Positions 8,656 through 16,804 of a stretch of DNA of 64,000 nt are shown piece by piece; the first letter of the stretch is position 1; every line of letters starts with the position of its first letter. Position numbers and translations under genes: made by a program. The stretch spans positions 1,116,001 through 1,180,000 of the forward strand of contig CAWKPF010000003.1 of NCBI GenBank assembly GCA_963851415.1, written 5' to 3'. The notes beneath the pieces are model-generated. The model searched no databases, was not told where the DNA came from, and worked only from the letters and a program-made list of their open reading frames with translations. Origin of the DNA: CAWKPF01 sp963851415. Lineage in GTDB: Bacteria; Acidobacteriota; Thermoanaerobaculia; Multivoradales; Multivoraceae.

Positions 8656-10818
8656 CTACTGGGCGATGGCGTTCTTGTCGACGACAACGCCTGCGTCGAT
8701 CGCTTCGAAAGTCAGGTTGGAGATGGGATACCGCCGCCAGTCGTGAAAGTCGAAATGCCACCACTCCCACTCGTAGACCTCGAACCCTTCGGCTTCCATC
8801 GCACTCCGGAGCAGATCGCGAAAGTAGCGCTGGCGGCCGGTACCTCCCGGGTACTCGGGGTAGGAGCGCGGTGACATTTCATCGTAGCCGCCCACCATTT
8901 CGACGGTCTCTCCGGTCTCGAGATCGTACAGGGTGAGATCGACCGCGCAGCCCCGGTTGTGACGAGACCCCTGGCTCGGATCGGCCACGAAGTCCCGGAG
9001 CTCGTCGGGGGTGGCCTCCCAGAAGACCTTGGTGACCCACCAGGGGCGGTAGGCGTCATGGATCAGAAGGCCGTAGCCGTGTTCCGCGAGACGGAGGTGG
9101 GCGCGGAGCAACGCTTCGGCGGCAGGGCGCTGGAGAAAGGCTCGGGGGGTCCGATAGAGCGGTGTGCGCAGGAAATTGTCGGTGCCGGCGTAGCGGACGT
9201 CGAAACGAATCGTGTCGTCGAGCGAGGCGAGGTCGACCGGCTCCGGCTCGAGAAAGGTCCCCGTTTCCGGAGGGGGCTGGGCAGCGATCGCTTCGTCGCG
9301 CAGCTCGGCGATGGGCCGCAGTGGAGTGATCGCGAAGGAGTGCTCGTCGAGTCCGACGTCGCGTCGCTCGAAGCGGATTCCGGCCGCGATCACTGCCGTT
9401 GCCCGGTCGTCGGGTCCGCGCTCGAAGTGGAGCCGCTCGTGGAAGTACATGTAGCCCGGCTCCGTCGGGAAGGCGAAGGTGTCGCGATCGATCTCGGTCA
9501 GCGGGTTCAACTCGGTCCATTCGATGAGCGCGTGGAGCTGGCCCTCCCTCTCGAGCACGTAGAGCGGCATGTGGTCGGGCCCGTACTCGCCGATCAACCC
9601 GAGCCAGTCTTCAGGAGGCGCGGCCGGAGGAGGCCCCGAGGTCCTCGGCGCCCAGGAGGCGGCGACCGCTTCCGGAGGGGTCGGGAACGCTGGAAGATTC
9701 CTGCCCTCGCGAACGGCCAGCAGAGCTTCCAGGGCAAGCTGGGCGACTCTGCCGACGACATCGTTGGTCACGTCCAGGTTGGACACCGCGACGACGCCCA
9801 GCTGCTCGTCGGGAAGGAAGAGTAGCTGGGTCGAGAAGCCGTAGATGGCGCCGCCGTGGCCCAGCGTGCGACGGCCATCGATCTGCCGCACGCGAAAGCC
9901 CAGGCCGTACCCCTCGGTGGCGTCGTCGGGCGCGAACTGGGGGCGAAACGCCTCTTCGAGACTCTCGGGTGCGATCACTCCAGCTCCGCCCTCGAAGAGA
10001 GCTGCGAGGAACGACCCCAGATCACTGGGCGTGGTGTAGAGACTGCCCGCGGGTGCCTCGCCCAGTTCGAAGCGAGGCGCGTCGAAGGTGCGGCCGTCCA
10101 GGGTCCACATCGTGCCCCGTGCCCGGGGACTCGCGACCCGCTCGGAGGGCTCGAAGTCGCTGTGAGCCATTCCCAACGGGTCGAGCAGGTCGGAGCGCAG
10201 CACCTCGGCGAAGGGTCTCCCGGTCGCGACCTCGAGGGCGCGGCCGACCACGGCGATGCCGCCATTGGAGTACTTGATTCGCTCCCCGGGAGGGAAGACG
10301 AGGGTGGTGGCGTGAAGCGAGCGGACCGTATCGGCGAGGCTCGCCTCGTCGCTCGCGAAGTAGTTGCCCACCGGCGGCTCGCGCACGAGACCGGCCCGGT
10401 GGCACATGAGCTGGCGCAGGGTGATCGGCTCTGCGAAGGGGTTCTCAGGCTGGAATTCGGGCAGGATGTCGGTGATCGGCGCGTCGATGTCGATCACTCC
10501 TGCCTCGACCTGCTGCATCACGGCGAGATCCGTGAACATCTTCGAGACCGACCCGACGCGCCAGACGGTCTCGGCCGTGGCGGGGGTTCCCTGGGTGGGA
10601 TCTGCGATCCCGAAGCCCTCCGCCCAGATCACCTCTTCGGATGCTCGTCCGTCGACCAGGGCAATGGCAAAACCGGGGATGCCTCGCGCCTCGATCTCCT
10701 GCTCGATCAGCGAGCTGAGCGCTGCCTCGAGGGCGTCCAGCTCTGGAGAGGTTTCCCCAGTGCAGCCCCAGAGGACGGCGACCAGCGCCAGAGCTAGTCG
10801 GCGTCGAAGGGAATCCAC
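8656..10818 (-). CDS. Lipoprotein fusion: serine beta-lactamase-like hydrolase + VanX-type D,D-dipeptidase
   Basis: This 720-residue protein has two complete catalytic domains. An N-terminal signal ends in a lipobox with Cys19, so it is probably lipid-anchored outside the inner membrane. Residues about 25-375 are a class C beta-lactamase/D,D-peptidase-like domain with S90-V-S-K93, Y183-S-N185 and H321-G-G323. After a Pro-rich linker and a small beta domain (about 375-520), residues 525-712 are an M15D D-alanyl-D-alanine dipeptidase. It has R591, H620, D627, E685 and H688 at the same spacing as VanX (His, +7 Asp; Glu, +3 His). The GTG start overlaps the end of the Gfo/Idh gene by 25 bases. Family knowledge: VanX cleaves D-Ala-D-Ala. 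That the two domains act in sequence on wall-derived peptides is inference. Confidence 0.9.
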   Translation of the reverse strand: MDSLRRRLALALVAVLWGCTGETSPELDALEAALSSLIEQEIEARGIPGFAIALVDGRASEEVIWAEGFGIADPTQGTPATAETVWRVGSVSKMFTDLAVMQQVEAGVIDIDAPITDILPEFQPENPFAEPITLRQLMCHRAGLVREPPVGNYFASDEASLADTVRSLHATTLVFPPGERIKYSNGGIAVVGRALEVATGRPFAEVLRSDLLDPLGMAHSDFEPSERVASPRARGTMWTLDGRTFDAPRFELGEAPAGSLYTTPSDLGSFLAALFEGGAGVIAPESLEEAFRPQFAPDDATEGYGLGFRVRQIDGRRTLGHGGAIYGFSTQLLFLPDEQLGVVAVSNLDVTNDVVGRVAQLALEALLAVREGRNLPAFPTPPEAVAASWAPRTSGPPPAAPPEDWLGLIGEYGPDHMPLYVLEREGQLHALIEWTELNPLTEIDRDTFAFPTEPGYMYFHERLHFERGPDDRATAVIAAGIRFERRDVGLDEHSFAITPLRPIAELRDEAIAAQPPPETGTFLEPEPVDLASLDDTIRFDVRYAGTDNFLRTPLYRTPRAFLQRPAAEALLRAHLRLAEHGYGLLIHDAYRPWWVTKVFWEATPDELRDFVADPSQGSRHNRGCAVDLTLYDLETGETVEMVGGYDEMSPRSYPEYPGGTGRQRYFRDLLRSAMEAEGFEVYEWEWWHFDFHDWRRYPISNLTFEAIDAGVVVDKNAIAQ

Positions 10819-11948
10819 TTCTGCTCACTCTCGCTGGAGCGCACGACGGCCTCGATGAACTGCATGCCCCGGAGGCCGTCGTGCACGGTGGGAAAATCGC
10901 TCGCCTCGGGTGGCGCGGTCGTGCCGTGAATGTGGGCGTCGAGCGTGAGGGCGAAGTTGCGATAGAGGTTGGCGAAGGCCTCGATGAACCCTTCGGGATG
11001 CCCGGCCGGGAGCCGGGTGTTGGCCATCGCGGCCGCACTGTTGGCGTGGCTGCCCGTGCGGATGACCTCTCTGGGCCGATCCGGCCACTTGAGCAGCAGT
11101 GTGTTGGGCTCCTCCTGGCGCCATTCGAGCCCGCCCTCCGTGCCATAGACGCGGATCGCGAGCGCGTTCTCCTCGTCGATCGAGATCTGGCTCGCATGCA
11201 GCACGCCCCGAGCGCCACCCTCGAAGCGGAGGAGGACGCTGCCGTCGTCGTCGAGCGGCCGCCCGGGAACGAACGTGTTCAGATCGGCGCAGAGACTCTC
11301 GATGCGCAGCCCGGTGACGTACTCGGCGAGGTTCTCCGCATGAGTGCCGATGTCCCCCATACAGCAGCTGATGCCGGCTCGTTCGGGGTCGGTGCGCCAG
11401 TCCGCTTGTTTCTGGCCGCTTTCCTCGAGCCGGGAGGCGAGCCACCCCTGCGGGTACTCGACGACGACCTTTCGAACCTCGCCCAGCTGTCCCCCGCGGA
11501 CCCGGTGGCGGGCCTCTTTGACCATCGGGTAGCCGGTGTAGTTGTGCGTGAGGCCGAAGGGTAGGCCGGTACTCTCCACCGTCTCCACCAGCTCCCGCGC
11601 CTCTTCGAGATCGTAGGTCATCGGTTTGTCCGACATGACTGCGAAGCCGGCTTCCAGCGATGCCTGGGCGACCGGGAAGTGGAGATGGTTGGGGGTGACG
11701 ATCGCCACGAAGTCCATCGCGTCGCGCCGCCCCGGCTCCTCGTCGAGCATCTCGATCCACGAGCCGTAGCAACGCTCGTCCGGTAGGTAGAGGTCTCGAC
11801 CGGAGTGGAGAGACCGCTCCGGATCGGAGCTGAAGGCCCCGCAGACCAGCTCGATGTGGTCGTCGAGCCGGGCGGCCATCCGGTGCACGGCGCCGATGAA
11901 GGCGTCACGGCCGCCGCCGACCATGCCCATGCGCAGTCGTCGTTTCAT
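10794..11948 (-). CDS. Gfo/Idh/MocA family oxidoreductase
   Basis: NAD(P)-dependent oxidoreductase of 384 residues, probably acting on a sugar or cyclitol. The Rossmann motif 'GMVGGGRDAFIGAVH' is at residues 8-22. 'VAIVTPNHLHFPVAQASL' and 'AVMSDKPMTYDLEEA' (a variant of the EKP motif) follow, then the C-terminal alpha/beta domain with 'MGDIGTHAENLAEY', where the His is the usual catalytic residue. I chose ATG 11948 over an in-frame start 120 bases upstream because AGAGGAG sits 9 bases before it and the upstream residues look non-coding. It is the first gene of the sugar operon and overlaps the next gene. Close relatives act on inositol or levoglucosan-type sugars; the substrate is unknown here. 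Confidence 0.9.
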   Translation of the reverse strand: MKRRLRMGMVGGGRDAFIGAVHRMAARLDDHIELVCGAFSSDPERSLHSGRDLYLPDERCYGSWIEMLDEEPGRRDAMDFVAIVTPNHLHFPVAQASLEAGFAVMSDKPMTYDLEEARELVETVESTGLPFGLTHNYTGYPMVKEARHRVRGGQLGEVRKVVVEYPQGWLASRLEESGQKQADWRTDPERAGISCCMGDIGTHAENLAEYVTGLRIESLCADLNTFVPGRPLDDDGSVLLRFEGGARGVLHASQISIDEENALAIRVYGTEGGLEWRQEEPNTLLLKWPDRPREVIRTGSHANSAAAMANTRLPAGHPEGFIEAFANLYRNFALTLDAHIHGTTAPPEASDFPTVHDGLRGMQFIEAVVRSSESEQKWIPFDAD

Positions 11949-12364
11949 GGACTCGATCTCCTCTGCTGTTCGGTCCGACCTCCGCGCACTGGCGGGAGGC
12001 CGAGGTCCGACCGGTCTGCTGGTGCCCCTGTACGGGACGATATAGGGAACGGGCTTCGAGGGTATCACCGGGGATCGTGCGTGTGTTGGGGGCGAGAACC
12101 GGTTCTCGCGGGAGTCGTTCGAAGCGCCGGAGCCGGGGTTCGTCCTCGCAATCGGGGATTCGGTCCCTGCTGTGTAACCGCACCCTCGTTCAAGCGTAGA
12201 AGCTCCCGAGAAGCGGGAGCCTTTGGAGTCGGAGGGTCCCCACCTTTGGGATAGTCACCCGTCCTGGTCGAGGCAGGTCGCGAGTCCTACGGGCTCGTGC
12301 CGGTGAGAGACCGTACCCGCGGTGTCGAGCTCGGGCGATCCGCCTCCTACTCGTCTGTTGCTCC
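11949..12364. other. Divergent intergenic region with repeats and a hairpin
   Basis: A 416-base gap between the sugar operon (-) and the metalloprotease gene (+). It holds two GGTCCGACC elements (11972-11980 and 12004-12012), a GC-rich stem between them, and a perfect hairpin at 12202-12220 (GCTCCCG, 5-base loop, CGGGAGC). A frame in phase with the metalloprotease stays open upstream but has no ATG or GTG. I recognise no riboswitch or small RNA here. Confidence 0.5.
11972..12016. promoter_or_regulatory. Tandem GGTCCGACC elements, possible operator
   Basis: GGTCCGACC occurs at 11972-11980 and 12004-12012, 32 bases apart (about three helical turns), in the leader of the Gfo/Idh gene. The second copy runs into GACCGGTC (12009-12016), a perfect palindrome. 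Between the copies CCTCC and GGAGG can form a stem. An operator or a leader RNA structure are both possible; no regulator gene is nearby. Confidence 0.35.
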
Positions 12365-12979
12365 ATGGCGCACCCCGGGGGCGCTGTGCTTCTTGCGCAG
12401 CCCCTGCCGCAGGAAGAGGGGTGCCTGGACGTCTCGCGGTTGACGCCGTACCACGGGGAGACCTTCGGGCTGGTGTTCGATCAGGAAGAGGCTCGTGCGG
12501 TGGTGGAGGGCGCCGTGCGGCTCTGGCAGGGCTGCTCGAATCAGGGTGGCGACTTCCCTCGGTTCCTGATCGGCAAGCCGGGCATCCGGCCGCTTTACAT
12601 CCGACTCCAGCGGCACAGCTCGACCGACGAGTGCGGTCGCTTCCAGGGGAACGAGGTCGTGCTGTTCGAGAGCGCTCAGACGGGGAGCGGACGTATCCTG
12701 AGCTGCGGCTCGCTGGCGATGAACCTCGCCCACGAGCTCGGTCATGCCCTGGGGCTCCCGGATGTGCCGCGCAGCCGCCGCTGCAGGAAGGGGATCATGG
12801 TCAAGCTCGAAGACGGCAATCTGTTTTCCCGCGCCGTCACCGCCGACGAGTGTCGGGCTGCAGGAGACCGCTGGACGACGCTCGCCGAGGGGGCCGAGCT
12901 GCCGCCTCCGTTTCCCCTTCCGCGCCGGCCGACCGAGACTCGTCCGCTCGCAGCGGCGTCGCCCGAGCTCGATCGCTGA
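12365..12979 (+). CDS. Small secreted zinc metalloprotease-like protein
   Basis: A 204-residue protein with 'HELGHALGLPD' near residue 125, a HExxHxxGxxD zinc motif. The third ligand position is Asp, as in snapalysin-type (M7) enzymes, where matrixins have His. The rest is not recognisable, but conserved-looking Cys residues (near 20, 58, 88, 116 and 142) suggest a secreted, disulfide-stabilised protein. ATG 12365 is the only standard start nearby. The frame stays open upstream and encodes 'RAIRLLLVCCS', which looks like part of a signal peptide, so a non-standard start upstream is possible. It precedes an M14 carboxypeptidase by 120 bases, so both may serve extracellular protein digestion. 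Confidence 0.65.
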   Translation: MAHPGGAVLLAQPLPQEEGCLDVSRLTPYHGETFGLVFDQEEARAVVEGAVRLWQGCSNQGGDFPRFLIGKPGIRPLYIRLQRHSSTDECGRFQGNEVVLFESAQTGSGRILSCGSLAMNLAHELGHALGLPDVPRSRRCRKGIMVKLEDGNLFSRAVTADECRAAGDRWTTLAEGAELPPPFPLPRRPTETRPLAAASPELDR

Positions 12980-13042
12980 AGCGCGGTCCGGGGTGGAGCC
13001 GCCGCGGCTGCGGGGTGCGGCACCTACCAGTTGTACGGCTTT

Positions 13043-13051
13043 TGCTAGAAT
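13043..13051 (+). promoter_or_regulatory. Extended -10 promoter element before the M14 gene
   Basis: TGCTAGAAT is an extended -10 (TGn followed by TAGAAT, 5 of 6 to consensus) 49 bases before the carboxypeptidase ATG. No good -35 is seen, as is common with extended -10 promoters. Confidence 0.35.
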
Positions 13052-13099
13052 GAAGAGTTGCGGGGCCGGGGAACTGATTCCGGCAACGCCTCCGATCTG

Positions 13100-14908
13100 A
13101 TGTTGTTTCCGCGGCCGCTGCGCCCCCCCTCCGAGTTCCTCATCCTCCTCTCCCTTGCCTTGTCCTGGGCATGCCCCGTCGCGGTCGCGTCGCCCATGCC
13201 TCCGGAGCCAGAGCCGATCGAGAAGGCGACCGAGACGAGCGAGGCCCTGGTGGGTTGGGTCGAGCCCGCGAACGCTGCCCAACGACGAGCGCTGAGGGAT
13301 CGAGTCGACGTCTGGACACGGCGTCCTGCCGACGACGGCGCGGGGGAGCGCTGGCTGGTCGTGGCGAGCCCGGCGGAGCGGCGTTGGTTGGCGCAGACCG
13401 GCCTGGATTTCGTGGTCGACGAGAGCCACACCGGGCGTCTGCGAGAGCTCGATGCGGCGAGGTCCCGGTATGCGGACACGGCTCGGGCTTCGCCCACCGG
13501 GACCAGGGGAGTCGCGGGCTATCCCTGCTACCGCACGGTCGACGAGACCTACTCCGATCTCGCCGGGGTGGCCCAGAGCCACCCGGAGATCGCCCAGTGG
13601 GTCGACTTCGGCGATAGCTGGCTCGAGACCGAGAACGGTACGGGCGACGACCTTCGAGCGCTCGTGCTGGGAAACCAGTCGATCGCGGGCAAGAGTCCCT
13701 TCGTTCTGATCGCCGCGATGCATCCCCGGGAGATGACGACTGCAGAGACTGCGACTCGGTTCGCCGAGTACCTGGTCAGTGGGTACGGCGTCGATCCGGA
13801 CATCAGCTGGATTCTCGACCACGTCGAAGTCCACATCGTCCCCTTGCTGAATCCCGATGGCCGTCGGCAGGCCGAGGGGCTCGTGAGCTGGCGCAAGAAT
13901 GTCGACAACGACTTCTGTTCGAACACCAACAGTCGGGGCGTCGACCTGAATCGCAACAGCTCCTGGTTCTGGGCCGGTCCGGATGGGTCGAGCGTCGAGT
14001 GCGCCGATACCTACCGAGGGGATGCAGTGGCTTCGGAGCCCGAGACCGCTGCGATCGAGAGCTATCTGGCTCAGGTGCTGCCCGATCAGTGGAGTCTCGT
14101 CCTGGCCGGGGGAGAGCTTCCGCCCGATCCCGATCCGCCGCCCGAGGACGCGCAGGGCGTGTTCGTTTCGCTGCACAGCTTCGGTGGCCAGGTGCTCTAC
14201 CCCTGGGAGGGGAGCACCACGATTGCGCCCAACCTCTCCCAGCTGGTGACTCTCGGGCGCAAGTTCGGCTACTACCTCGACTACCGGGTCTGTGACTCCT
14301 GCCTGACCCCAGCCGGGGGCACCACCGTCGATGTGGCCTACGGAGAGTACGGCGTCGCCAGCTATACCTTCGAGCTCGGTACGACCTTTTTCGAGAGCTG
14401 TTCGAGCTTCGAGCAGACGATCTGGCCGGCGGCCCGGGACGCACTCCTCTTCGGAGCCCGAGTCGCCCCCCGCCCCTATCGGTGGCCCGCGGGCCCCGAG
14501 CTCTACGACCTGGGGCTGTCTTCGGGGACGGTCATCCCGGGGGTAGCAGTGGTCGTCAGTGGTGCCGCCAGTGACGAGCGCTTCGACAGCAACGGCTATG
14601 GCACCGAAGCCAGTCAGTCCGTGGCGGCCGGCTACTACGCGATCGACGCCGATCCATTGGACTCCGGGCTCCCGATGGCAGCCCTGGACGGCAGCTTCGA
14701 TCAGGTCGTGGAGGGTCTCACGGCCACGATCGACACCACGGGCCTCGAGGACGGCCTCCACCGCGTGGTCGTGCGGGCCGAGGACTCGGCGGGAAACCTC
14801 GGACCCCCTCGGGTGGTGTGGCTGGAAGTGGCGGGCACCGTCTTCTCCGACGACTTCGAGAGCGGAGACTTCGACGCCTGGAGCGTCTCGCCAGCGCGCG
14901 TGCCGTGA
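13100..14908 (+). CDS. Secreted M14 zinc carboxypeptidase
   Basis: A secreted metallocarboxypeptidase of about 602 residues. ATG 13100 gives a standard signal peptide ('LILLSLALSWACPVAVA'); an upstream in-frame start at 13058 would add 14 polar residues. A propeptide-like region is followed by the M14 catalytic domain: Zn ligands in 'HPREM' (near residue 208), 'LLNPDGRR' and 'GVDLNRN' (substrate binding), 'SLHSFGG' (third Zn ligand, near 359), and the catalytic Glu in 'YTFELGT' (near 424). A C-terminal Ig-like domain (about 470-580) ends in 'FSDDFESGDFDAWS', a tail often seen in secreted proteins of Acidobacteriota-type bacteria. Function: removal of C-terminal residues from peptides outside the cell. 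Confidence 0.92.
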   Translation: MLFPRPLRPPSEFLILLSLALSWACPVAVASPMPPEPEPIEKATETSEALVGWVEPANAAQRRALRDRVDVWTRRPADDGAGERWLVVASPAERRWLAQTGLDFVVDESHTGRLRELDAARSRYADTARASPTGTRGVAGYPCYRTVDETYSDLAGVAQSHPEIAQWVDFGDSWLETENGTGDDLRALVLGNQSIAGKSPFVLIAAMHPREMTTAETATRFAEYLVSGYGVDPDISWILDHVEVHIVPLLNPDGRRQAEGLVSWRKNVDNDFCSNTNSRGVDLNRNSSWFWAGPDGSSVECADTYRGDAVASEPETAAIESYLAQVLPDQWSLVLAGGELPPDPDPPPEDAQGVFVSLHSFGGQVLYPWEGSTTIAPNLSQLVTLGRKFGYYLDYRVCDSCLTPAGGTTVDVAYGEYGVASYTFELGTTFFESCSSFEQTIWPAARDALLFGARVAPRPYRWPAGPELYDLGLSSGTVIPGVAVVVSGAASDERFDSNGYGTEASQSVAAGYYAIDADPLDSGLPMAALDGSFDQVVEGLTATIDTTGLEDGLHRVVVRAEDSAGNLGPPRVVWLEVAGTVFSDDFESGDFDAWSVSPARVP

Positions 14909-15003
14909 GGCGAGGTCGGCCGGGGCTCCTCGCGGCCTCCCCAGAGCCTCCGCCCAGAGCCTCGGTGTGAGAAGCTCAGCTCCTCAGACACGGAGGAGAA
15001 CAC

Positions 15004-15984
15004 ATGACTGGACAGCTCGATCGCCGGACCTTTCTTACCGCTCTCGGCGCGACTCTCGCCGCCGGGACTTCGAGCTTCGGCTCTTCGCGGCCGGCACCCG
15101 GCGACGCGTTTCGCATTTCCCTGGCGCAGTGGTCTCTGCATCGAGATCACTTCGGCAACAGCTTCGACGATCGGGCGGGATTCCAACGAGGTCTGCAGGA
15201 GGATCCAGACTCCATTCTGCAGGGGCCGCTCGCGCCCCTCGATTTTCCGAAGCGGGCTCGCGAGCTGGGCTTTGACGGAGTGGAGTATGTGAACACCTTC
15301 TTCTTCGGTCATGCCGAGGACGAGAAGTATCTGGGTGAGCTTCGCCAACGCTGTCGCTCGGAGGGAGTCGAGAGCCTGCTCATCATGTGCGATGCAGAGG
15401 GAGCGCTCGGAGCGCCCGACGCCGAGCGTCGATCCGAAGCGGTGGAGAATCACCGCAAGTGGCTTCATGCGGCGAAATCACTCGGCTGTCATTCGATCCG
15501 AGTGAACGCCGCGAGCTCGGGCTCCTTCGAGGAACAGCAGAAACTGGCCGCGGACGGGCTGCGGGCGCTGTGTGAGATCGCTGATCCGCTCGACCTGAAC
15601 GTTCTGGTGGAGAACCACGGTGGGCTTTCGAGCAACGCCGCGTGGCTCGTCGGTGTGATGGAGAGGGTCGACCATCGCCGGATCGGCACGCTGCCGGACT
15701 TCGGCAATTTCAACGTAGCGCCGGGCGAGAGCTACGACCGGTACCAGGGGGTCGAGGAACTGATGCCCTGGGCCAAGGCCGTCAGCGCGAAGTCGTACGA
15801 CTTCGACGACCAGGGCGAGGAGACCACGATCGACTACGAGCGGATGCTCGAGATCGTGCTCGCCGCCGACTACTCGGGGTGGATCGGGGTCGAGTACGAG
15901 GGCAGCCGCCTGGGAAGCGAGGAGGGCATTCTCGCTACGCGCCAGCTGCTGGAACGCCTGCGGGACGAGCTCGCCGCTGCGTGA
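15004..15984 (+). CDS. Tat-exported sugar phosphate isomerase/epimerase-like protein
   Basis: A 326-residue TIM-barrel protein with an N-terminal twin-arginine signal ('DRRTFLTALGATLAAG', residues 6-21), so it is exported folded to the periplasm or outside. The barrel belongs to the AP endonuclease 2/xylose-isomerase-like family: 'ELGFDGVEYVNTFF', 'NVLVENHGG', 'IGTLPDFGNFNV', 'IGVEYEGSR'. A perfect GGAGGAG ribosome site precedes the ATG. Metal-ligand positions (Glu in 'VENHGG', Asp in 'LPDFGN', Glu in 'VEYEG') look intact. Exported relatives occur next to sugar oxidoreductases and are thought to epimerise or hydrolyse sugar derivatives; the substrate is unknown. It ends close to a hairpin. 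Confidence 0.85.
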   Translation: MTGQLDRRTFLTALGATLAAGTSSFGSSRPAPGDAFRISLAQWSLHRDHFGNSFDDRAGFQRGLQEDPDSILQGPLAPLDFPKRARELGFDGVEYVNTFFFGHAEDEKYLGELRQRCRSEGVESLLIMCDAEGALGAPDAERRSEAVENHRKWLHAAKSLGCHSIRVNAASSGSFEEQQKLAADGLRALCEIADPLDLNVLVENHGGLSSNAAWLVGVMERVDHRRIGTLPDFGNFNVAPGESYDRYQGVEELMPWAKAVSAKSYDFDDQGEETTIDYERMLEIVLAADYSGWIGVEYEGSRLGSEEGILATRQLLERLRDELAAA

Positions 15985-15991
15985 TCGGAGA

Positions 15992-16010
15992 GGGCGTCTG
16001 CGAAGACCCC
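15992..16010. terminator. Hairpin between convergent genes
   Basis: GTCT / AGAC with a 4-base loop, extended by GGG / CCC across one unpaired C, lies in the 30-base gap between the convergent isomerase and prepilin genes. The terminator role is inferred from position. Confidence 0.45.
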
Positions 16011-16014
16011 GGCG

Positions 16015-16563
16015 CTAGGAATCGAGGCCGCCGGGCCAGCGCACGAAGAAGCCGCCCGCCCACACGATGTCCTGCTTGTAGTCCGTGCCCACGAACGGTC
16101 CCTGATCGTACTCGTCGCCAGCGAAGACCCCGTCGGCTCCCGGAGAGCGCAGCGCCATGGGCAGCGGGGCCCCGATGTCGCCGGCCATGCCGAAGTCGAA
16201 GGTGTGCTGCCAGCCGTCGAGGCTGGGAATCTCCTGGGCGTAGGTCGGGATCAGGTTCTCGCGGAGGGTTTGCCAGTCCATGCTCTCGAACTGGCTGAAG
16301 TCGAAGGGAGCGGTCGAGGCGCCGGCGGCCGCCGTTCCGATCTGATCGGTGACCCAGGCGAACCAGGCGCTGCCGATGAGCTTCATGTCGGCGACGGTCC
16401 GCTTCTGTTTGGCTTTCTGCAGCGTGTCGAGGAGGTTGGGCACGAGGATCATGGCGATGATGCCGATGATCGCGACGACGATGAGCAATTCGATGAGGGT
16501 GAATCCCTCGCACTTCGTGCCACGGCGGCGGTGATGCCGGCGAAGAAGCGGGCGGATCGACAT
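16015..16563 (-). CDS. Type IV pilin-like / type II pseudopilin (prepilin) protein
   Basis: A prepilin of 182 residues. A basic leader ('RHHRRRGTKCEG') is followed by the prepilin peptidase site G/FTLIELL and a hydrophobic stretch ('LIVVAIIGIIAMILVPNLL') that forms the helical spine of the pilus or secretion pseudopilus. The C-terminal globular part has 'PSLDGWQHTFDFG', like major pseudopilins of the GspG kind. I chose ATG 16563, which gives a leader of normal length; an in-frame start 78 bases upstream is possible but adds atypical residues. No other pilus or secretion gene is in the window, so it is an orphan here. Confidence 0.88.
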   Translation of the reverse strand: MSIRPLLRRHHRRRGTKCEGFTLIELLIVVAIIGIIAMILVPNLLDTLQKAKQKRTVADMKLIGSAWFAWVTDQIGTAAAGASTAPFDFSQFESMDWQTLRENLIPTYAQEIPSLDGWQHTFDFGMAGDIGAPLPMALRSPGADGVFAGDEYDQGPFVGTDYKQDIVWAGGFFVRWPGGLDS

Positions 16564-16681
16564 GAAATTGGGCCCCCGAGAACAGTTGAGGCTCCCGAAC
16601 GGAAGCTCGCGCCCTCCTGGTAGAAGCAAACCCGATACCACCCGAGGCGTTCCGAAGCGGAGCGGTTGAACGGAGGTTCAT

Positions 16682-16776
16682 TGACAGGAAGTGTCAGGTC
16701 GCGCTACCTGCGGGGTCTGAGTGGTTCAAAAGTGACGTTCGAGGAGGTTGTCGTGCGACAAATAATAGGATATTGT
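16682..16776. promoter_or_regulatory. AT-rich divergent control region with two inverted repeats
   Basis: The region between the prepilin and the DUF1444-like gene holds TGACA-N5-TGTCA (16682-16696) and TTGTCG-TG-CGACAA (16748-16761). TTGTCG (16748-16753) and TATTGT (16771-16776), 17 bases apart, form a plausible sigma-70-type promoter reading right, with the second inverted repeat over its -35. This stretch is clearly more AT-rich than its surroundings. Confidence 0.4.
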
Positions 16777-16804
16777 GCATATGCGAGTTATATAGGAGTT
16801 TACG

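Noticed and set aside
12202..12220. Riboswitch in the gap before the metalloprotease
   Set aside because: There is a perfect hairpin, but no conserved core of cobalamin, TPP, SAM or cyclic-di-GMP riboswitches was seen.
12347..14761. Long minus-strand open frame opposite the M14 carboxypeptidase
   Set aside because: The plus-strand protein has intact catalytic motifs and a signal peptide; the opposite frame is an Arg/Gly-rich by-product of high GC.
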